Positions 50,709-59,269 of a DNA stretch of 64,000 bases are shown here, one piece after another. This DNA is from Scatosoma sp045655705 (lineage in GTDB: Bacteria > Bacillota > Clostridia > Christensenellales > Borkfalkiaceae). Each line of letters starts with the position of its first letter. Within the stretch, counting starts at the first letter, position 1. The notes beneath the pieces were generated by a model, which had not been told where the DNA came from, searched no databases, and saw only the letters and a list, made by a program, of their open reading frames with translations. The translations under genes were made by a program, and so were the position numbers. The stretch is from NCBI GenBank assembly GCA_045655705.1, contig JAZOPU010000009.1, positions 4,318 to 68,317 of the forward strand. The letters are read 5' to 3'.

Positions 50709-51563
50709 ATGAAAATTGCATTTTTAGGTCCGGAAGGGAGCTATTCTCATCAAGCGGCGAAAACATTTTTAAAAACGGAAGTAACGGGCGAAAAATCCAA
50801 AGCACAATGGGACGAGTGTATTCCGTTTAGAAACTTCCCCGAAGTGCTTTCGGCGGTGGAGCTTGGAAGAGTAGACGCGGCGGTTTTGCCCATTGAAAAC
50901 AGCTTGCAAGGCGGTGTTTCGCAGTGCTTGGATCTCTTGCAGGAATGCACGGGTTTATACGCCGTGAAAGAAACGGTTTTGCGCGTCGATCATAGACTTG
51001 TATATAAAGAAGGAATCAGCCTTTCGCAGATCGGCAGGGTATATTCCCACCGTCAAGCGCTCGATCAATGCTCCAAATTTTTATCCCGTGAAATGCCGTT
51101 TGCGTCCTTGCGCGAAGCGGAGTCCACGGCGTTCGGGCTTACGCGCGCTATGGAAGACGAAACGGGCAAAAGCGCGGCGATTGCAGGTTCGCACACGGAA
51201 AATATCCGTAAAGGGTTTGTGATGAGTGAAGAAAGTATTTCCGACGAAAAGAATAATTTCACGCATTTCCTGCTCGTAAAGAAAGGGAAAGATACTTTGC
51301 CTAAAACGAGCGACCGCGTGTTCTTCTCCGCCGTTTGTCCGCATAGACCGGGAAGCCTTGTGGAGCTTTTGCAAATTATCGGTAAATACGGCATCAATAT
51401 GACGAGAATTGAAAGCCGTCCTGTGAAAAACCGTCCGGGGGATTATCGGTTCTTTATCGAAGCGGATTGTGATATTTCCAAAGCGGAAGTTTTGGAAATG
51501 CTCGCATCTATTCAAAAAGAAACGCTGGAATGTAAAATGTTAGGCGCGTATCATAAAAATTGA
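50709..51563 (+). CDS. pheA: prephenate dehydratase
   Basis: It converts prephenate to phenylpyruvate for phenylalanine synthesis. The 284-residue protein has FLGPEGSYSHQAA at 4-16, LPIENSLQGGVSQCLDLL near 60-77, and SAAIAG near 157. The C-terminal ACT domain (about 195-280) has RPGSLVELLQIIGKYGINMTRIESRP, with the Phe-binding ESRP. The catalytic motif TRF of the family appears as FTHFLLV near residue 179, so the Arg is replaced by His. No chorismate mutase domain is fused. It may be feedback-inhibited by Phe through the ACT domain. Confidence 0.92.
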   Translation: MKIAFLGPEGSYSHQAAKTFLKTEVTGEKSKAQWDECIPFRNFPEVLSAVELGRVDAAVLPIENSLQGGVSQCLDLLQECTGLYAVKETVLRVDHRLVYKEGISLSQIGRVYSHRQALDQCSKFLSREMPFASLREAESTAFGLTRAMEDETGKSAAIAGSHTENIRKGFVMSEESISDEKNNFTHFLLVKKGKDTLPKTSDRVFFSAVCPHRPGSLVELLQIIGKYGINMTRIESRPVKNRPGDYRFFIEADCDISKAEVLEMLASIQKETLECKMLGAYHKN

Positions 51564-51590
51564 CCTTTCTCCTACATAAAGGGGGTAATT

Positions 51591-52373
51591 ATGAAGAAAA
51601 AACTTGGTTTTGCGCTTGGTTCGGGCGGTAGCCGCGGCGTGGCGCATATCGGATTTTTACGTGCTATGGAAGAAAAGGGTGTTCGCCCTGATTATATCGT
51701 AGGTTGTTCTATGGGCGCGGTCGTCGGCGCGGCGTATGCGTCGGGATTTCCCGTGGATAAAATGGAAGAAGCGGTGAAAAAGCTCCGTCTTTTGGATCTC
51801 GTTGCGCCTACGGGTAAGCGCGGGGGACTGTTCGATACGAAAAAGGTTAGAAAGCTTTTGGAAAAGTATATCGGCGATATCACCTTTGCCGATTTAAAAA
51901 TACCTTTCCGCTGTGTGGCGGTGGATATGATCACCCAGCGCGTGATTGAGTTTTCCGAAGGCAGTTTATTAGACGCGGTGATCGCCTCGTCAAGTATTCC
52001 GTCCGTGTTTAGACCGTTGGAAAAAGACGGTATGCGCCTTATCGACGGCGGGATTTTAGAACGCGTGCCGTTTATGCAAGTCAAGGATATGGGCGCGGAC
52101 GTCGTTGTTGCAGTGGACGTTTTAGGACAACGCTCTACGAAAGAAAAATGTCCCACGACTTTGGGGGTACTCCTTGAAGCGATCGATATCGCAGACAACG
52201 CCCGAACGAGAATACGTAGGCACACCTATCAAGACCAAATTGATTTTTGGATTGAGCCCGAGCTTGGCGATATGAGCCAATACGTTGTGAAAAATCTTGG
52301 TTTTGCCGCGGAAAAAGGGTATGAAGTCGGGCAAAAATACGCAAAAGAAATCAAAGCGAAACTCAAAGGATAA
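51591..52373 (+). CDS. patatin-like phospholipase/esterase
   Basis: A 260-residue serine hydrolase of the patatin family (RssA-like). The oxyanion loop GSGGSRGVAHIGFL is near 9-22, the nucleophile elbow GCSMG is near 38-42, and the catalytic Asp is in LIDGGILERVP near 148. AAAGGGGG precedes ATG 51591. The natural lipid substrate is unknown. It stands between pheA and rarA with 5 nt to the latter. Confidence 0.9.
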   Translation: MKKKLGFALGSGGSRGVAHIGFLRAMEEKGVRPDYIVGCSMGAVVGAAYASGFPVDKMEEAVKKLRLLDLVAPTGKRGGLFDTKKVRKLLEKYIGDITFADLKIPFRCVAVDMITQRVIEFSEGSLLDAVIASSSIPSVFRPLEKDGMRLIDGGILERVPFMQVKDMGADVVVAVDVLGQRSTKEKCPTTLGVLLEAIDIADNARTRIRRHTYQDQIDFWIEPELGDMSQYVVKNLGFAAEKGYEVGQKYAKEIKAKLKG

Positions 52374-52378
52374 CGCGA

Positions 52379-53686
52379 ATGGATTTATTTGATTTTAACA
52401 ATCACGAAGAAAAAGCAAAACCGCTTGCCGAGCGTATGCGCGCCAATTCATTAGACGAATTTATCGGGCAAAAGCATATCGTTTCCGAAGGCTCGTTGCT
52501 TCGCCGCGCGATCGCAACCGATCGTCTTGGCAGTTGTATTTTTTGGGGACCACCGGGCTGTGGAAAAACCACGCTTGCCAATATCATTGCCCTTAGAACG
52601 AACGGCGAGTTTATCAAGCTCAACGCCGTCAACGCAGGCGTTGCAGACGTTAAAAAAGCGGTGGAAACGGCGCGCGAGAATTTGAAGCTTTTTAATAAAC
52701 GCACCTATTTGCTTTTGGACGAGTGCCATAGATTTAATAAAACGCAAAGCGATTCGTTGCTTCCCGCGATCGAACAGGGCACGATTATTTTTATCGGCTC
52801 AACGACGGAAAATCCCTATGCGGCAATGACGCCTGCAATCGTTTCCCGTTGCCGTGTGTTTGAGTTCAAGCATTTAACGACGGAAGATATTATCGGAGCA
52901 CTCAAAAGCGCGATCAAGAGCCGTCATAAGGGCTTAGGAAAGCAAAACGTGATAGCGGACGAAGACGCGATCGAGCATATTGCCAACACTTCGGGCGGAG
53001 ATCTTAGAATGGCGTATAACGCGTTGGAGCTTGCCGCGCTCACGACCGAGCCAGACGAAAACGGCTGTGTGCATATCCGCCTAACGGATGCGGAACAGTC
53101 CATTCAAAGAAAGGCGCTTTCCTATAACGAAGATTCCTATTATGACTTTTTATCCGCGTTTTGTAAATCACTCCGCGGAAGCGATGCGAACGCGGCACTG
53201 TACTATGCAATGCGCTTAATCGAAGGCGGGTGCGATCCTATGCTCGTGGCGCGTCGGCTTGTGGTGCATTCCGCAGAAGACGTGGGTATGGCAGACCCGC
53301 GTGCGTTGCAAATTGCAACGTCGGCTATGTACGCCTTGGAAAAAATCGGCTATCCCGAAGCGCGTATTCCGCTTTCCGAAGCGATTATATACGTTTGCGA
53401 AGCGGAAAAGAGTAATTCCGTCGTGAATGCAATGTACGCGGCGATTGACGACGTGAAAAATGCCCGCGACGATAACGTTCCGTCCTACTTAAAGGACAAT
53501 AGCTACGGCTCGAAAGAAGACAAGGCAAATTCCAAAGCGTATAAATATCCGCATAACTACGGCGGGTACGTGGAGCAACAGTATTTGCCCGATAGCGTCA
53601 AGGATAAGGTATATTACGTGCCAAGTGAGCGCGGGTTTGAAAAGGAAGTTATGCAAATTCGTCTTCGCAAGGGCAAAAAGCGTTAA
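52379..53686 (+). CDS. rarA: replication-associated recombination protein A, AAA+ ATPase
   Basis: A RarA/MgsA-type AAA+ protein that acts at stalled replication forks. The 435-residue protein has Walker A GPPGCGKTT near 58, Walker B YLLLDECHRF near 118, sensor GSTTENPYAAM near 140, SGGDLRMAYNALELA (sensor 2 region) near 205, and the C-terminal tetramerisation helical part with GSDANAALYYAMRLIEGGCDP. The start lies 5 nt after the patatin gene. Length matches the family. Confidence 0.95.
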   Translation: MDLFDFNNHEEKAKPLAERMRANSLDEFIGQKHIVSEGSLLRRAIATDRLGSCIFWGPPGCGKTTLANIIALRTNGEFIKLNAVNAGVADVKKAVETARENLKLFNKRTYLLLDECHRFNKTQSDSLLPAIEQGTIIFIGSTTENPYAAMTPAIVSRCRVFEFKHLTTEDIIGALKSAIKSRHKGLGKQNVIADEDAIEHIANTSGGDLRMAYNALELAALTTEPDENGCVHIRLTDAEQSIQRKALSYNEDSYYDFLSAFCKSLRGSDANAALYYAMRLIEGGCDPMLVARRLVVHSAEDVGMADPRALQIATSAMYALEKIGYPEARIPLSEAIIYVCEAEKSNSVVNAMYAAIDDVKNARDDNVPSYLKDNSYGSKEDKANSKAYKYPHNYGGYVEQQYLPDSVKDKVYYVPSERGFEKEVMQIRLRKGKKR

Positions 53687-53696
53687 GGAGAAAATC

Positions 53697-54161
53697 ATGA
53701 AGTGTTTATATTGTGATTGCACGGAAAGCAAGGTAATCGATTCCCGCTCCGCAGACGACGACAAAACCATACGCCGTCGCAGAGAATGTGTGGGTTGCGG
53801 TAGAAGATTTACTACCTATGAAACGATCGAAGTTTCCCCCGTGCTCGTGGTGAAAAATAACGGCACGCGCCAATCGTTTAACGCGGAAAAGGTACGTAAC
53901 GGTATCATTAAAGCGTGCGAAAAACGCCCCGTGCCCATTGCCGTTATCGACGAAATGGTCGCGGATATTTCCAAGCAGGTGTATAATAGTTTGGAAGGGG
54001 AAATCACGACCAAAGAGATTGGGGAAATGGTAATGGAACGTCTGAAAAAGGTGGACGAAGTTGCCTACGTTCGCTATGCTTCGGTATACCGTTCGTTCAA
54101 GGATTTATCCTCGTTTATGTCCGAGCTTAAACAAATGATGAAAGCGGGGAAAAATAAATGA
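53697..54161 (+). CDS. nrdR: NrdR, ribonucleotide reductase transcriptional repressor
   Basis: It represses nrd operons using an ATP/dATP-sensing cone domain. The 154-residue protein has the zinc ribbon MKCLYCDCTESKVIDSR (CxxC at 3-6) and CVGCGRRFTTYE (CxxC near 31-34), followed by the ATP-cone (VVKNNGTRQSFNAEKVRNGI, about 50-70). ATG 53697 is chosen because the zinc ribbon starts there and AAGGAGAAAATC precedes it. It overlaps ispG by ATGA. No ribonucleotide reductase gene is in the window. Confidence 0.96.
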   Translation: MKCLYCDCTESKVIDSRSADDDKTIRRRRECVGCGRRFTTYETIEVSPVLVVKNNGTRQSFNAEKVRNGIIKACEKRPVPIAVIDEMVADISKQVYNSLEGEITTKEIGEMVMERLKKVDEVAYVRYASVYRSFKDLSSFMSELKQMMKAGKNK

Positions 54162-55207
54162 AAAAGACGAAAACCGTTCGCGTTGGAAACGTGTTTGTCG
54201 GCGGGGGCGAGCGCGTAAAAATCCAGTCCATGACCACTACGAAAACGGCGGACGTAGAAAAAACGCTGGCGCAAATTACGGCGCTGGAAAATGCAGGTTG
54301 CGAGATCGTGCGCGTTGCGGTGGCGGACGAACAGGACGCTTTGGCGATCAAAGCGGTCAAGGAAAAAATAAAAATCCCGCTCGTTGCCGATATCCATTTT
54401 TCGCATAAGCTTGCCACTATGGCGATTGAAAACGGTGCGGACAAGGTGCGTATAAATCCTGGCAATATCGGCGGGGAAAAGGAAATTAAGTTCGTTGCCG
54501 ATTGCGTCAAACAGCATAAAATCCCCGTGCGCGTTGGCTCGAATACGGGCAGTATTGAAAAAAACTTTTTGGAAAAGTACGGCAGGAACGAACACGCGCT
54601 CGTTGAAAGCGCGCTGTATAACGTGGCGGTGTTGGAAAAATTCGGTGTGAGCGATATCGTCGTTTCCGTCAAAGCTTCTTCCGTGCCCCTGACGGTGAAA
54701 GCCTATCGCTTGCTTGCAAGCAAAGCGGATTATCCTTTGCATATCGGCGTGACGGAAGCGGGTACGTATGAAGAAGGAATTGTGAAAAGCGCGGTTGGGA
54801 TCGGCAGTTTGCTACTTGACGGTATCGGCGATACGTTGCGCGTGTCGCTCACGGACGATCCCGTCAAAGAGATTGGCGCGGCGAAAGGTATTTTGCGCGC
54901 TTGCGGTTTGGGTGAAGATTTTGTGGAAGTGGTTTCCTGTCCCACTTGCGGGCGTTGCAGTTGGGAAAGTATGCATCTTGCGCAAAAAGTAACTCAGCTG
55001 GTCAAAGGATATAAGAAAAACGCCAAGATCGCGGTTATGGGTTGCGTGGTCAACGGCCCGGGTGAAGCGAAAGATGCGGATATCGGGATTGCAGGCGGTA
55101 ACGGTTCTTGCTTGATTTTCAAAAAAGGCGAGCCGTATAAAAAAGTTTCCGCGCAAAATGCGGAAGAAGAATTTTTAAAAGAAATCAGGTTGTTATTAGA
55201 TGAGTAG
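54158..55207 (+). CDS. ispG: 4-hydroxy-3-methylbut-2-en-1-yl diphosphate synthase
   Basis: IspG (GcpE) catalyses the penultimate MEP-pathway step with a 4Fe-4S cluster. The 349-residue protein has VFVGGGERVKIQSMTTTKT near the N terminus, LVADIHFSHKLA near 75, NPGNIG near 103, and cluster cysteines in SCPTCGRCSWE near 260 and MGCVVNGPGEAKDADIG near 295. It overlaps nrdR by ATGA. In many Clostridia it is followed by polC; here the following gene is a shortened PolC relative. Confidence 0.96.
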   Translation: MKKTKTVRVGNVFVGGGERVKIQSMTTTKTADVEKTLAQITALENAGCEIVRVAVADEQDALAIKAVKEKIKIPLVADIHFSHKLATMAIENGADKVRINPGNIGGEKEIKFVADCVKQHKIPVRVGSNTGSIEKNFLEKYGRNEHALVESALYNVAVLEKFGVSDIVVSVKASSVPLTVKAYRLLASKADYPLHIGVTEAGTYEEGIVKSAVGIGSLLLDGIGDTLRVSLTDDPVKEIGAAKGILRACGLGEDFVEVVSCPTCGRCSWESMHLAQKVTQLVKGYKKNAKIAVMGCVVNGPGEAKDADIGIAGGNGSCLIFKKGEPYKKVSAQNAEEEFLKEIRLLLDE

Positions 55208-56774
55208 ATTGGAAGAATACTTACAAAAACTCCGCGAAATTGACGGACTGAAAAACGCGATACTTTGCGGTATCACCGTTTCCAAACGGGAGAAAACCGC
55301 AGAGTTTTCTATCGTAACGGATAAAGCGTATAGCGCTTTGGAAGAAGCGAAAGCGCAAACGCTTTCCACGCAGTTTTTGCCCCAAGGTTTTAGCGCGAGA
55401 ATGGATATCAAAAAGCGCGTACCCGACGCGGAGATTATCAAACGGAAAATCTACGAATTCGTGCAAGGTCGTTTTCCTGCCGCCGCGGCGTTTATGCAGG
55501 AAGAAAATATCCAAGTGGAAATGCTGGGCAGCGGTGCGCATTTTTATATTGATATCGCTTCGGGCGAGCAGGGGCTGTTCACTTCGGGTAAAATTTTAGA
55601 CGAAGTGAGCGCGTATCTTTCCAGCGGTTTTTGCGGTACGTTCTACGGCAATGTGCGTATCGTGGAAAAGGATAACAGCCAAGACCAAGCGCTTTTAGAA
55701 GAAGAGCCGCAAGAGGAAGAAGTGATCGTAAACGAAATTCGCCGTTTCCCTATTTGTGAATTTTCTAAAATCGACGGTGCAGACGAAGTGCCTAAAACTG
55801 CGGTATATATCGCCGATCACGCGAGCGAGCAGGGCACGTTTGCCGTTTGCGGTACGCTCGTGCATATCGAAGAAAAACAATACGTAAAGCATAACGAAAA
55901 AACGGGCACGGACGAAGAACGCACGCGTTTTGCTTTGGCGGTTTCCGACGGCTCTGGTACGCTCCGCACGACGTATTTCCCTAAAAAAGCCACGATTGAA
56001 AAGGTGCAACAGTTAAAATCGGGAGATAAGGTGGTGCTAATCGGCTCGAACGAAGAATATAAGGGGAATTTCTATTTCAAGGCGCAAAAGCTTAATTTAG
56101 GCGCGCCCCCCGACGGCTTTGAGCCTGTGGCAAGAAAAAGCAAACCCGTGCCTAAGTTTTATCACGCGGTATTCCCCGAAGAATATATCGACTACACGCA
56201 AACGGGCTTGTTTTCTTCTTCGGAAAAACCCGACGATCTCAAAAATCACACGTTCGTCGTGTTCGACTTGGAAACGACGGGACTGAATAATCAACCCGCT
56301 ATGGGTAGAATGGATAAAATTATCGAAATCGGCGCAGTGAAAATAGTGGGTGGGGAAATCGTGGAAAAGTTCTCCACGTTCATTTCTTGCGACGAACGGC
56401 TCTCGGGCGAGATTATCAAGCTTACGGGTATCACCGACGAAATGCTCGTGGGCGCACCGCCTATCGAACAGGCGATTGCGGACTTTTTCAAGTTTGCGCA
56501 CGGGGCGTATCTCGTGGGACATAACGTCGTGTTCGATTACCGTTTTATTCAGTATTACGGCGAACAAAACGGGTATAATTTTGATCAAAAACAGTTTGAC
56601 ACGCTCACGCTCGCGCAAGAGCTTTTGCGCGGTAAAATCCCCAAATACGATTTAAAAACCGTGGCGAATTATTACGGGTTTGAGTTTACCCACCACCGCG
56701 CGTTTGCCGATGCAAGCGTTACGGCAAAAATATTTATAGAATTTATTAAAAAGCGCGGCAAATTGCCCGTGTAA
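55200..56774 (+). CDS. PolC-like protein with OB fold and DEDDh exonuclease only
   Basis: The 524-residue protein matches PolC's N-terminal domain (about 1-180) and OB fold (about 205-300, FAVCGTLVHIEEKQYVKH). A DEDDh 3'-5' exonuclease follows: VVFDLETTGL with Asp 356 and Glu 358, VGHNVVFDYRF near 439-449 and HHRAFADASV near 497-506. The PHP segment that in PolC lies before and after the exonuclease is absent, and so are the palm, fingers and thumb. It ends with a normal stop and the next gene starts 10 nt later, so no polymerase remnant follows. It overlaps ispG by 8 nt, in the usual polC position. A role in proofreading or repair with a DnaE polymerase is an inference. Confidence 0.88.
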   Translation: MSRLEEYLQKLREIDGLKNAILCGITVSKREKTAEFSIVTDKAYSALEEAKAQTLSTQFLPQGFSARMDIKKRVPDAEIIKRKIYEFVQGRFPAAAAFMQEENIQVEMLGSGAHFYIDIASGEQGLFTSGKILDEVSAYLSSGFCGTFYGNVRIVEKDNSQDQALLEEEPQEEEVIVNEIRRFPICEFSKIDGADEVPKTAVYIADHASEQGTFAVCGTLVHIEEKQYVKHNEKTGTDEERTRFALAVSDGSGTLRTTYFPKKATIEKVQQLKSGDKVVLIGSNEEYKGNFYFKAQKLNLGAPPDGFEPVARKSKPVPKFYHAVFPEEYIDYTQTGLFSSSEKPDDLKNHTFVVFDLETTGLNNQPAMGRMDKIIEIGAVKIVGGEIVEKFSTFISCDERLSGEIIKLTGITDEMLVGAPPIEQAIADFFKFAHGAYLVGHNVVFDYRFIQYYGEQNGYNFDQKQFDTLTLAQELLRGKIPKYDLKTVANYYGFEFTHHRAFADASVTAKIFIEFIKKRGKLPV

Positions 56775-56784
56775 AGGAGTGGTT

Positions 56785-57726
56785 ATGAAAAAATATATCG
56801 GAATTGACCTTGGCGGTACGTTTATAAAGGGCGGTATCGTAACGGAAAAAGGCGAAATTTTATTGCAGGATAAAGTACCTACCGAGCGCGAACAGGGCGA
56901 GAATAAGGTTACGGAGAATATAGCAAATCTTTGCAAAAGCTTGCTTGTAAAAGCAGGGCTTACCACGGCGGACGTGGAAGGGATTGGTATGGGCGTGCCC
57001 GGTATGATCGATAGCGAAAAAGGCGAAGTCGTGTATTCCAATAACTTGGACTGGTCGCATTTTATGATTGCGGACGAAACGAAAAAATTGACGGGCTTGC
57101 CCGTCAAGATCGCGAACGACGCAAACGTAGCGGCGCTTGGCGAAACGAAATTCGGCTGTGGAAAAGCGTATCAAAACACCGTGCTTCTCACGCTTGGCAC
57201 GGGCGTTGGCGGGGGTATCGTCATTGATGGAAAACTCTTTGAAGGTAATCGTAGCGCAGGCGCGGAGCTTGGGCATAGCGTTATCGTTGCGGGCGGAGAA
57301 CAATGCACGTGCGGTAGAAAAGGTTGTTTGGAAGCGTATGCGTCGGCAACCGCACTCATTCGCGATACCAAGCGCGCAATGCAAGCGGATAAGTCAAGTA
57401 AAATGTGGGAGATTGGCGATATCGAAAAGGTAACGGGCAAAACGGCGTTCGATTATAAAGATTGTGACGCGTCGGCAAAAGCTGTCGTGGATAACTATAT
57501 AGAAAAGTTGGGGGTAGGAATCACCAACGTTGCCAACGTGTTCCGTCCCCAAGCGATTATGCTGGGCGGTGGTGTTTGCGCGGAAGGGGATAACCTTATC
57601 AAGCCTTTGCAAGCGTATTTGGATAAAGAGATTTTCGCGGGCACGCAAGGCCCTGCCGTGAAAATACTCGTAGCAACGCTTGGGAATAGCGCAGGACTTT
57701 TGGGGGCGGCGGCGTTGTTGTTATGA
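56785..57726 (+). CDS. ROK-family sugar kinase, probable glucokinase
   Basis: A 313-residue ROK protein without DNA-binding domain. The ATP site IGIDLGGTFIKGG is at 4-16, KIANDANVAALGE near 110 gives the catalytic Asp, GTGVGGGIVIDGK near 135, and the zinc motif CTCGRKGCLEAYAS near 174-187 has three Cys. These features fit glucokinases of Firmicutes, but fructo- or mannokinase activity is possible. ATG 56785 follows AAGGAG. It overlaps the phosphatase gene by ATGA. Confidence 0.92.
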   Translation: MKKYIGIDLGGTFIKGGIVTEKGEILLQDKVPTEREQGENKVTENIANLCKSLLVKAGLTTADVEGIGMGVPGMIDSEKGEVVYSNNLDWSHFMIADETKKLTGLPVKIANDANVAALGETKFGCGKAYQNTVLLTLGTGVGGGIVIDGKLFEGNRSAGAELGHSVIVAGGEQCTCGRKGCLEAYASATALIRDTKRAMQADKSSKMWEIGDIEKVTGKTAFDYKDCDASAKAVVDNYIEKLGVGITNVANVFRPQAIMLGGGVCAEGDNLIKPLQAYLDKEIFAGTQGPAVKILVATLGNSAGLLGAAALLL

Positions 57727-58187
57727 AAAAAGTGCGTATTATGTTCGTATGCCTTGGGAATATTTGCCGTTCTCCTATGGCGGAATTATTGTTCAAAGAC
57801 ATGGTAAAAAAAGCAGGGCGCGAAGCGGATTTTGAAATCGCTTCCGCTGCAACGCACGACGATAACGTGTTTCACGGCAAGGGCGCGCCCGTGTATCCGC
57901 CCGTGAAAGCATTGCTTAACAAAATGGGTATTTCTTGCGAGGAAAAACGCGCGCAAGTGTTGAATGCTTCGGACGGGGAAAAGTATGATTTGTTCCTTTG
58001 TATGGATGATGATAACGTGTATTATGCCCGCAGGATTTTGGGTGAAAAGCATGCGGATAAATGCAAAAAACTGCTTTCCTTTGCAGGGGAGAGCGGAAAC
58101 GTTGCCGATCCTTGGTTCACGCGCGATTTTTCGCTTGCATATGAAGATATCAAACGCGGGTTGGACGGGCTTTTAAAACAAGTATAA
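57723..58187 (+). CDS. low-molecular-weight protein-tyrosine phosphatase
   Basis: A 154-residue cytosolic phosphatase. The P-loop CLGNICRSP (Cys 10) follows MKKVRIMFV directly, and the general acid Asp is in VADPWFTRDF near 128. Coupled to the ROK kinase by ATGA overlap. Members remove phosphate from protein tyrosine and sometimes arginine (YwlE-type, the McsB antagonist); YwlE carries Thr in the P-loop (CTGNTCRS), while this one reads CLGNICRSP, so tyrosine specificity is more likely. Confidence 0.92.
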   Translation: MKKVRIMFVCLGNICRSPMAELLFKDMVKKAGREADFEIASAATHDDNVFHGKGAPVYPPVKALLNKMGISCEEKRAQVLNASDGEKYDLFLCMDDDNVYYARRILGEKHADKCKKLLSFAGESGNVADPWFTRDFSLAYEDIKRGLDGLLKQV

Positions 58188-58215
58188 AAAACGTATTCTT
58201 TCACATACTGTGTAT

Positions 58216-58794
58216 ATGGGAAAGTTTGAAGAAGTTTATGCAATCAACGTCAATGATAAAACGGAAAAGAAAGGCAATTTGACCTATCTTTCTTGGGCGT
58301 ACGCGTGGGCGGAGTTTAAGAAAGTCTATCCCGATGCGGAATATAAAGTCAACGAGTTTGACGGCACGTTTTGTTCGGGTAACGATAAAATGGGTTATAT
58401 GGTGCAAACGCAGGTTACCGCGGGCGATAAGACGTATGAAATGTGGCTACCCGTTATGGATATGCGGAATAACACGATATTGCAACCGAAAATGACGGAG
58501 ATCAATAAAACGATTATGCGTTGCTTGACGAAAAATCTTGCAATGTTTGGACTGGGATTATATATCTACGCAGGTGAAGATTTACCCGAAATACCCAAAG
58601 ATTTTGCACCCATCACCGAAAAAGAATTGCGGGAAATTTGGGGCGTGCAAGACGTAACCAAAACGATCAAATGGTATGAAAAACAACTTGGTGCAGCTTT
58701 TGGCGAATGGGGTGCAGACGAATGTGAAGCGGTGCGAGGTGTTTTGCAAGACCAAAAAAATAAACGCGAAAGCAAACAAAATAGCCGTCCTTGA
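58216..58794 (+). CDS. phage-type single-strand annealing protein (DUF1071, Sak3-like)
   Basis: A 192-residue protein of the DUF1071 family, which groups with phage single-strand annealing recombinases. LTYLSWAYAWAEFKKVYPDA near 20-39 is the hallmark; MTEINKTIMRCLTKNLAMFGLGLYIYAGEDLP near 93-124 is the conserved core. Such proteins anneal DNA ends during phage recombination. ATG 58216 is chosen over GTG 58210; no ribosome site is evident. No other phage gene lies near it, so it is an orphan, possibly the remnant of a mobile element. Its stop codon is in the loop of a terminator. Confidence 0.82.
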   Translation: MGKFEEVYAINVNDKTEKKGNLTYLSWAYAWAEFKKVYPDAEYKVNEFDGTFCSGNDKMGYMVQTQVTAGDKTYEMWLPVMDMRNNTILQPKMTEINKTIMRCLTKNLAMFGLGLYIYAGEDLPEIPKDFAPITEKELREIWGVQDVTKTIKWYEKQLGAAFGEWGADECEAVRGVLQDQKNKRESKQNSRP

Positions 58795-58812
58795 ATGGAG
58801 AGACGGCTATTT
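58779..58812 (+). terminator. terminator enclosing the annealing-protein stop codon
   Basis: An 11-bp perfect stem (58779-58789 with 58802-58812) followed by TTC; the loop holds the TGA stop (58792-58794). Confidence 0.85.
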
Positions 58813-58837
58813 TTCTTGCATAAATGCGTGTATCTGG

Positions 58838-58863
58838 TGGACGATCAGGGGGCTTTCGCATAC
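58838..58863 (+). repeat. left copy of a direct repeat of at least 26 bp
   Basis: The 26 bases starting TGGACGATCAGGGGG and ending TTTCGCATAC are identical to 63975-64000. The copies are 5137 bp apart and flank the sugar operon. The base before each copy differs (G versus A); the right end of the second copy is cut by the window. Confidence 0.95.
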
Positions 58864-59269
58864 ACTCAAAGAAAACCTACGGTTTTCCGAACCCTACCAA
58901 GGAGCATAAAAACGGGCAAAAAACGCATAAAAATCTATAAAAAACGCTCGTTTTTTAGGTTATGTCCCAATTATGTCCCAAAATTTTTATTTGTAAGAGC
59001 GTTTCCGATTTGTTTCTATTGTAAGCATAACCTACGCCCGCTAAGGAAGTAGTATGGGATAACCGTAGCGAGTGTCCGAATTCCTCCTTTGGCCCTTATC
59101 GGGATGCGAAGCCGTCAGCGAAGTTGCTAAAGTCTTATAAATAAAGAGATTGCAAGAATTTTGACTAAATTATCTTGTAAAATTATTTAATTTTAACCGT
59201 ATCAAAATTAAACGTCTTGCTACTCTTTTTTAAAAATTCAAAATTATAGAAGCGCAATAATGCGTATAG
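58864..59269 (+). other. non-coding stretch with repeat motifs between the annealing protein and AraC genes
   Basis: No convincing gene is seen here. It contains an A/T-rich hairpin at 58939-58956 (AAAAAAC with GTTTTTT around GCTC), two GTCCCAA boxes starting at 58964 and 58975, and a more structured, G+C-richer block at about 59028-59140 (GCCCGCTAAGGAAGTAGTATG ... GATGCGAAGCCGTCAGCG region) that I cannot identify. On the minus strand the GTCCCAA boxes read as short fragments such as FGT-stop, which may be the worn end of a recombinase gene, but no frame is intact. The final 130 bases are A/T-rich with no feature. Confidence 0.5.
58964..58981 (+). repeat. two GTCCCAA boxes 11 bp apart
   Basis: ATGTCCCAA occurs at 58962-58970 and 58973-58981. 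The same box occurs four times at 63842-63896. They could be arm-type recombinase sites or repeated tails of an element. Confidence 0.6.

Noticed and set aside
55200..57726. Frameshifted full-length polC
   Set aside because: After the exonuclease stop a complete ROK kinase follows with its own ribosome site; no polymerase-like sequence is seen in other frames.
58795..59052. 85-residue plus-strand frame after the annealing protein
   Set aside because: It runs through the terminator, the direct repeat and the GTCCCAA boxes with no ribosome site, so it is probably chance.
58950..59130. Integrase pseudogene on the minus strand
   Set aside because: Fragments such as KNFGT-stop are too short and interrupted to support a gene.
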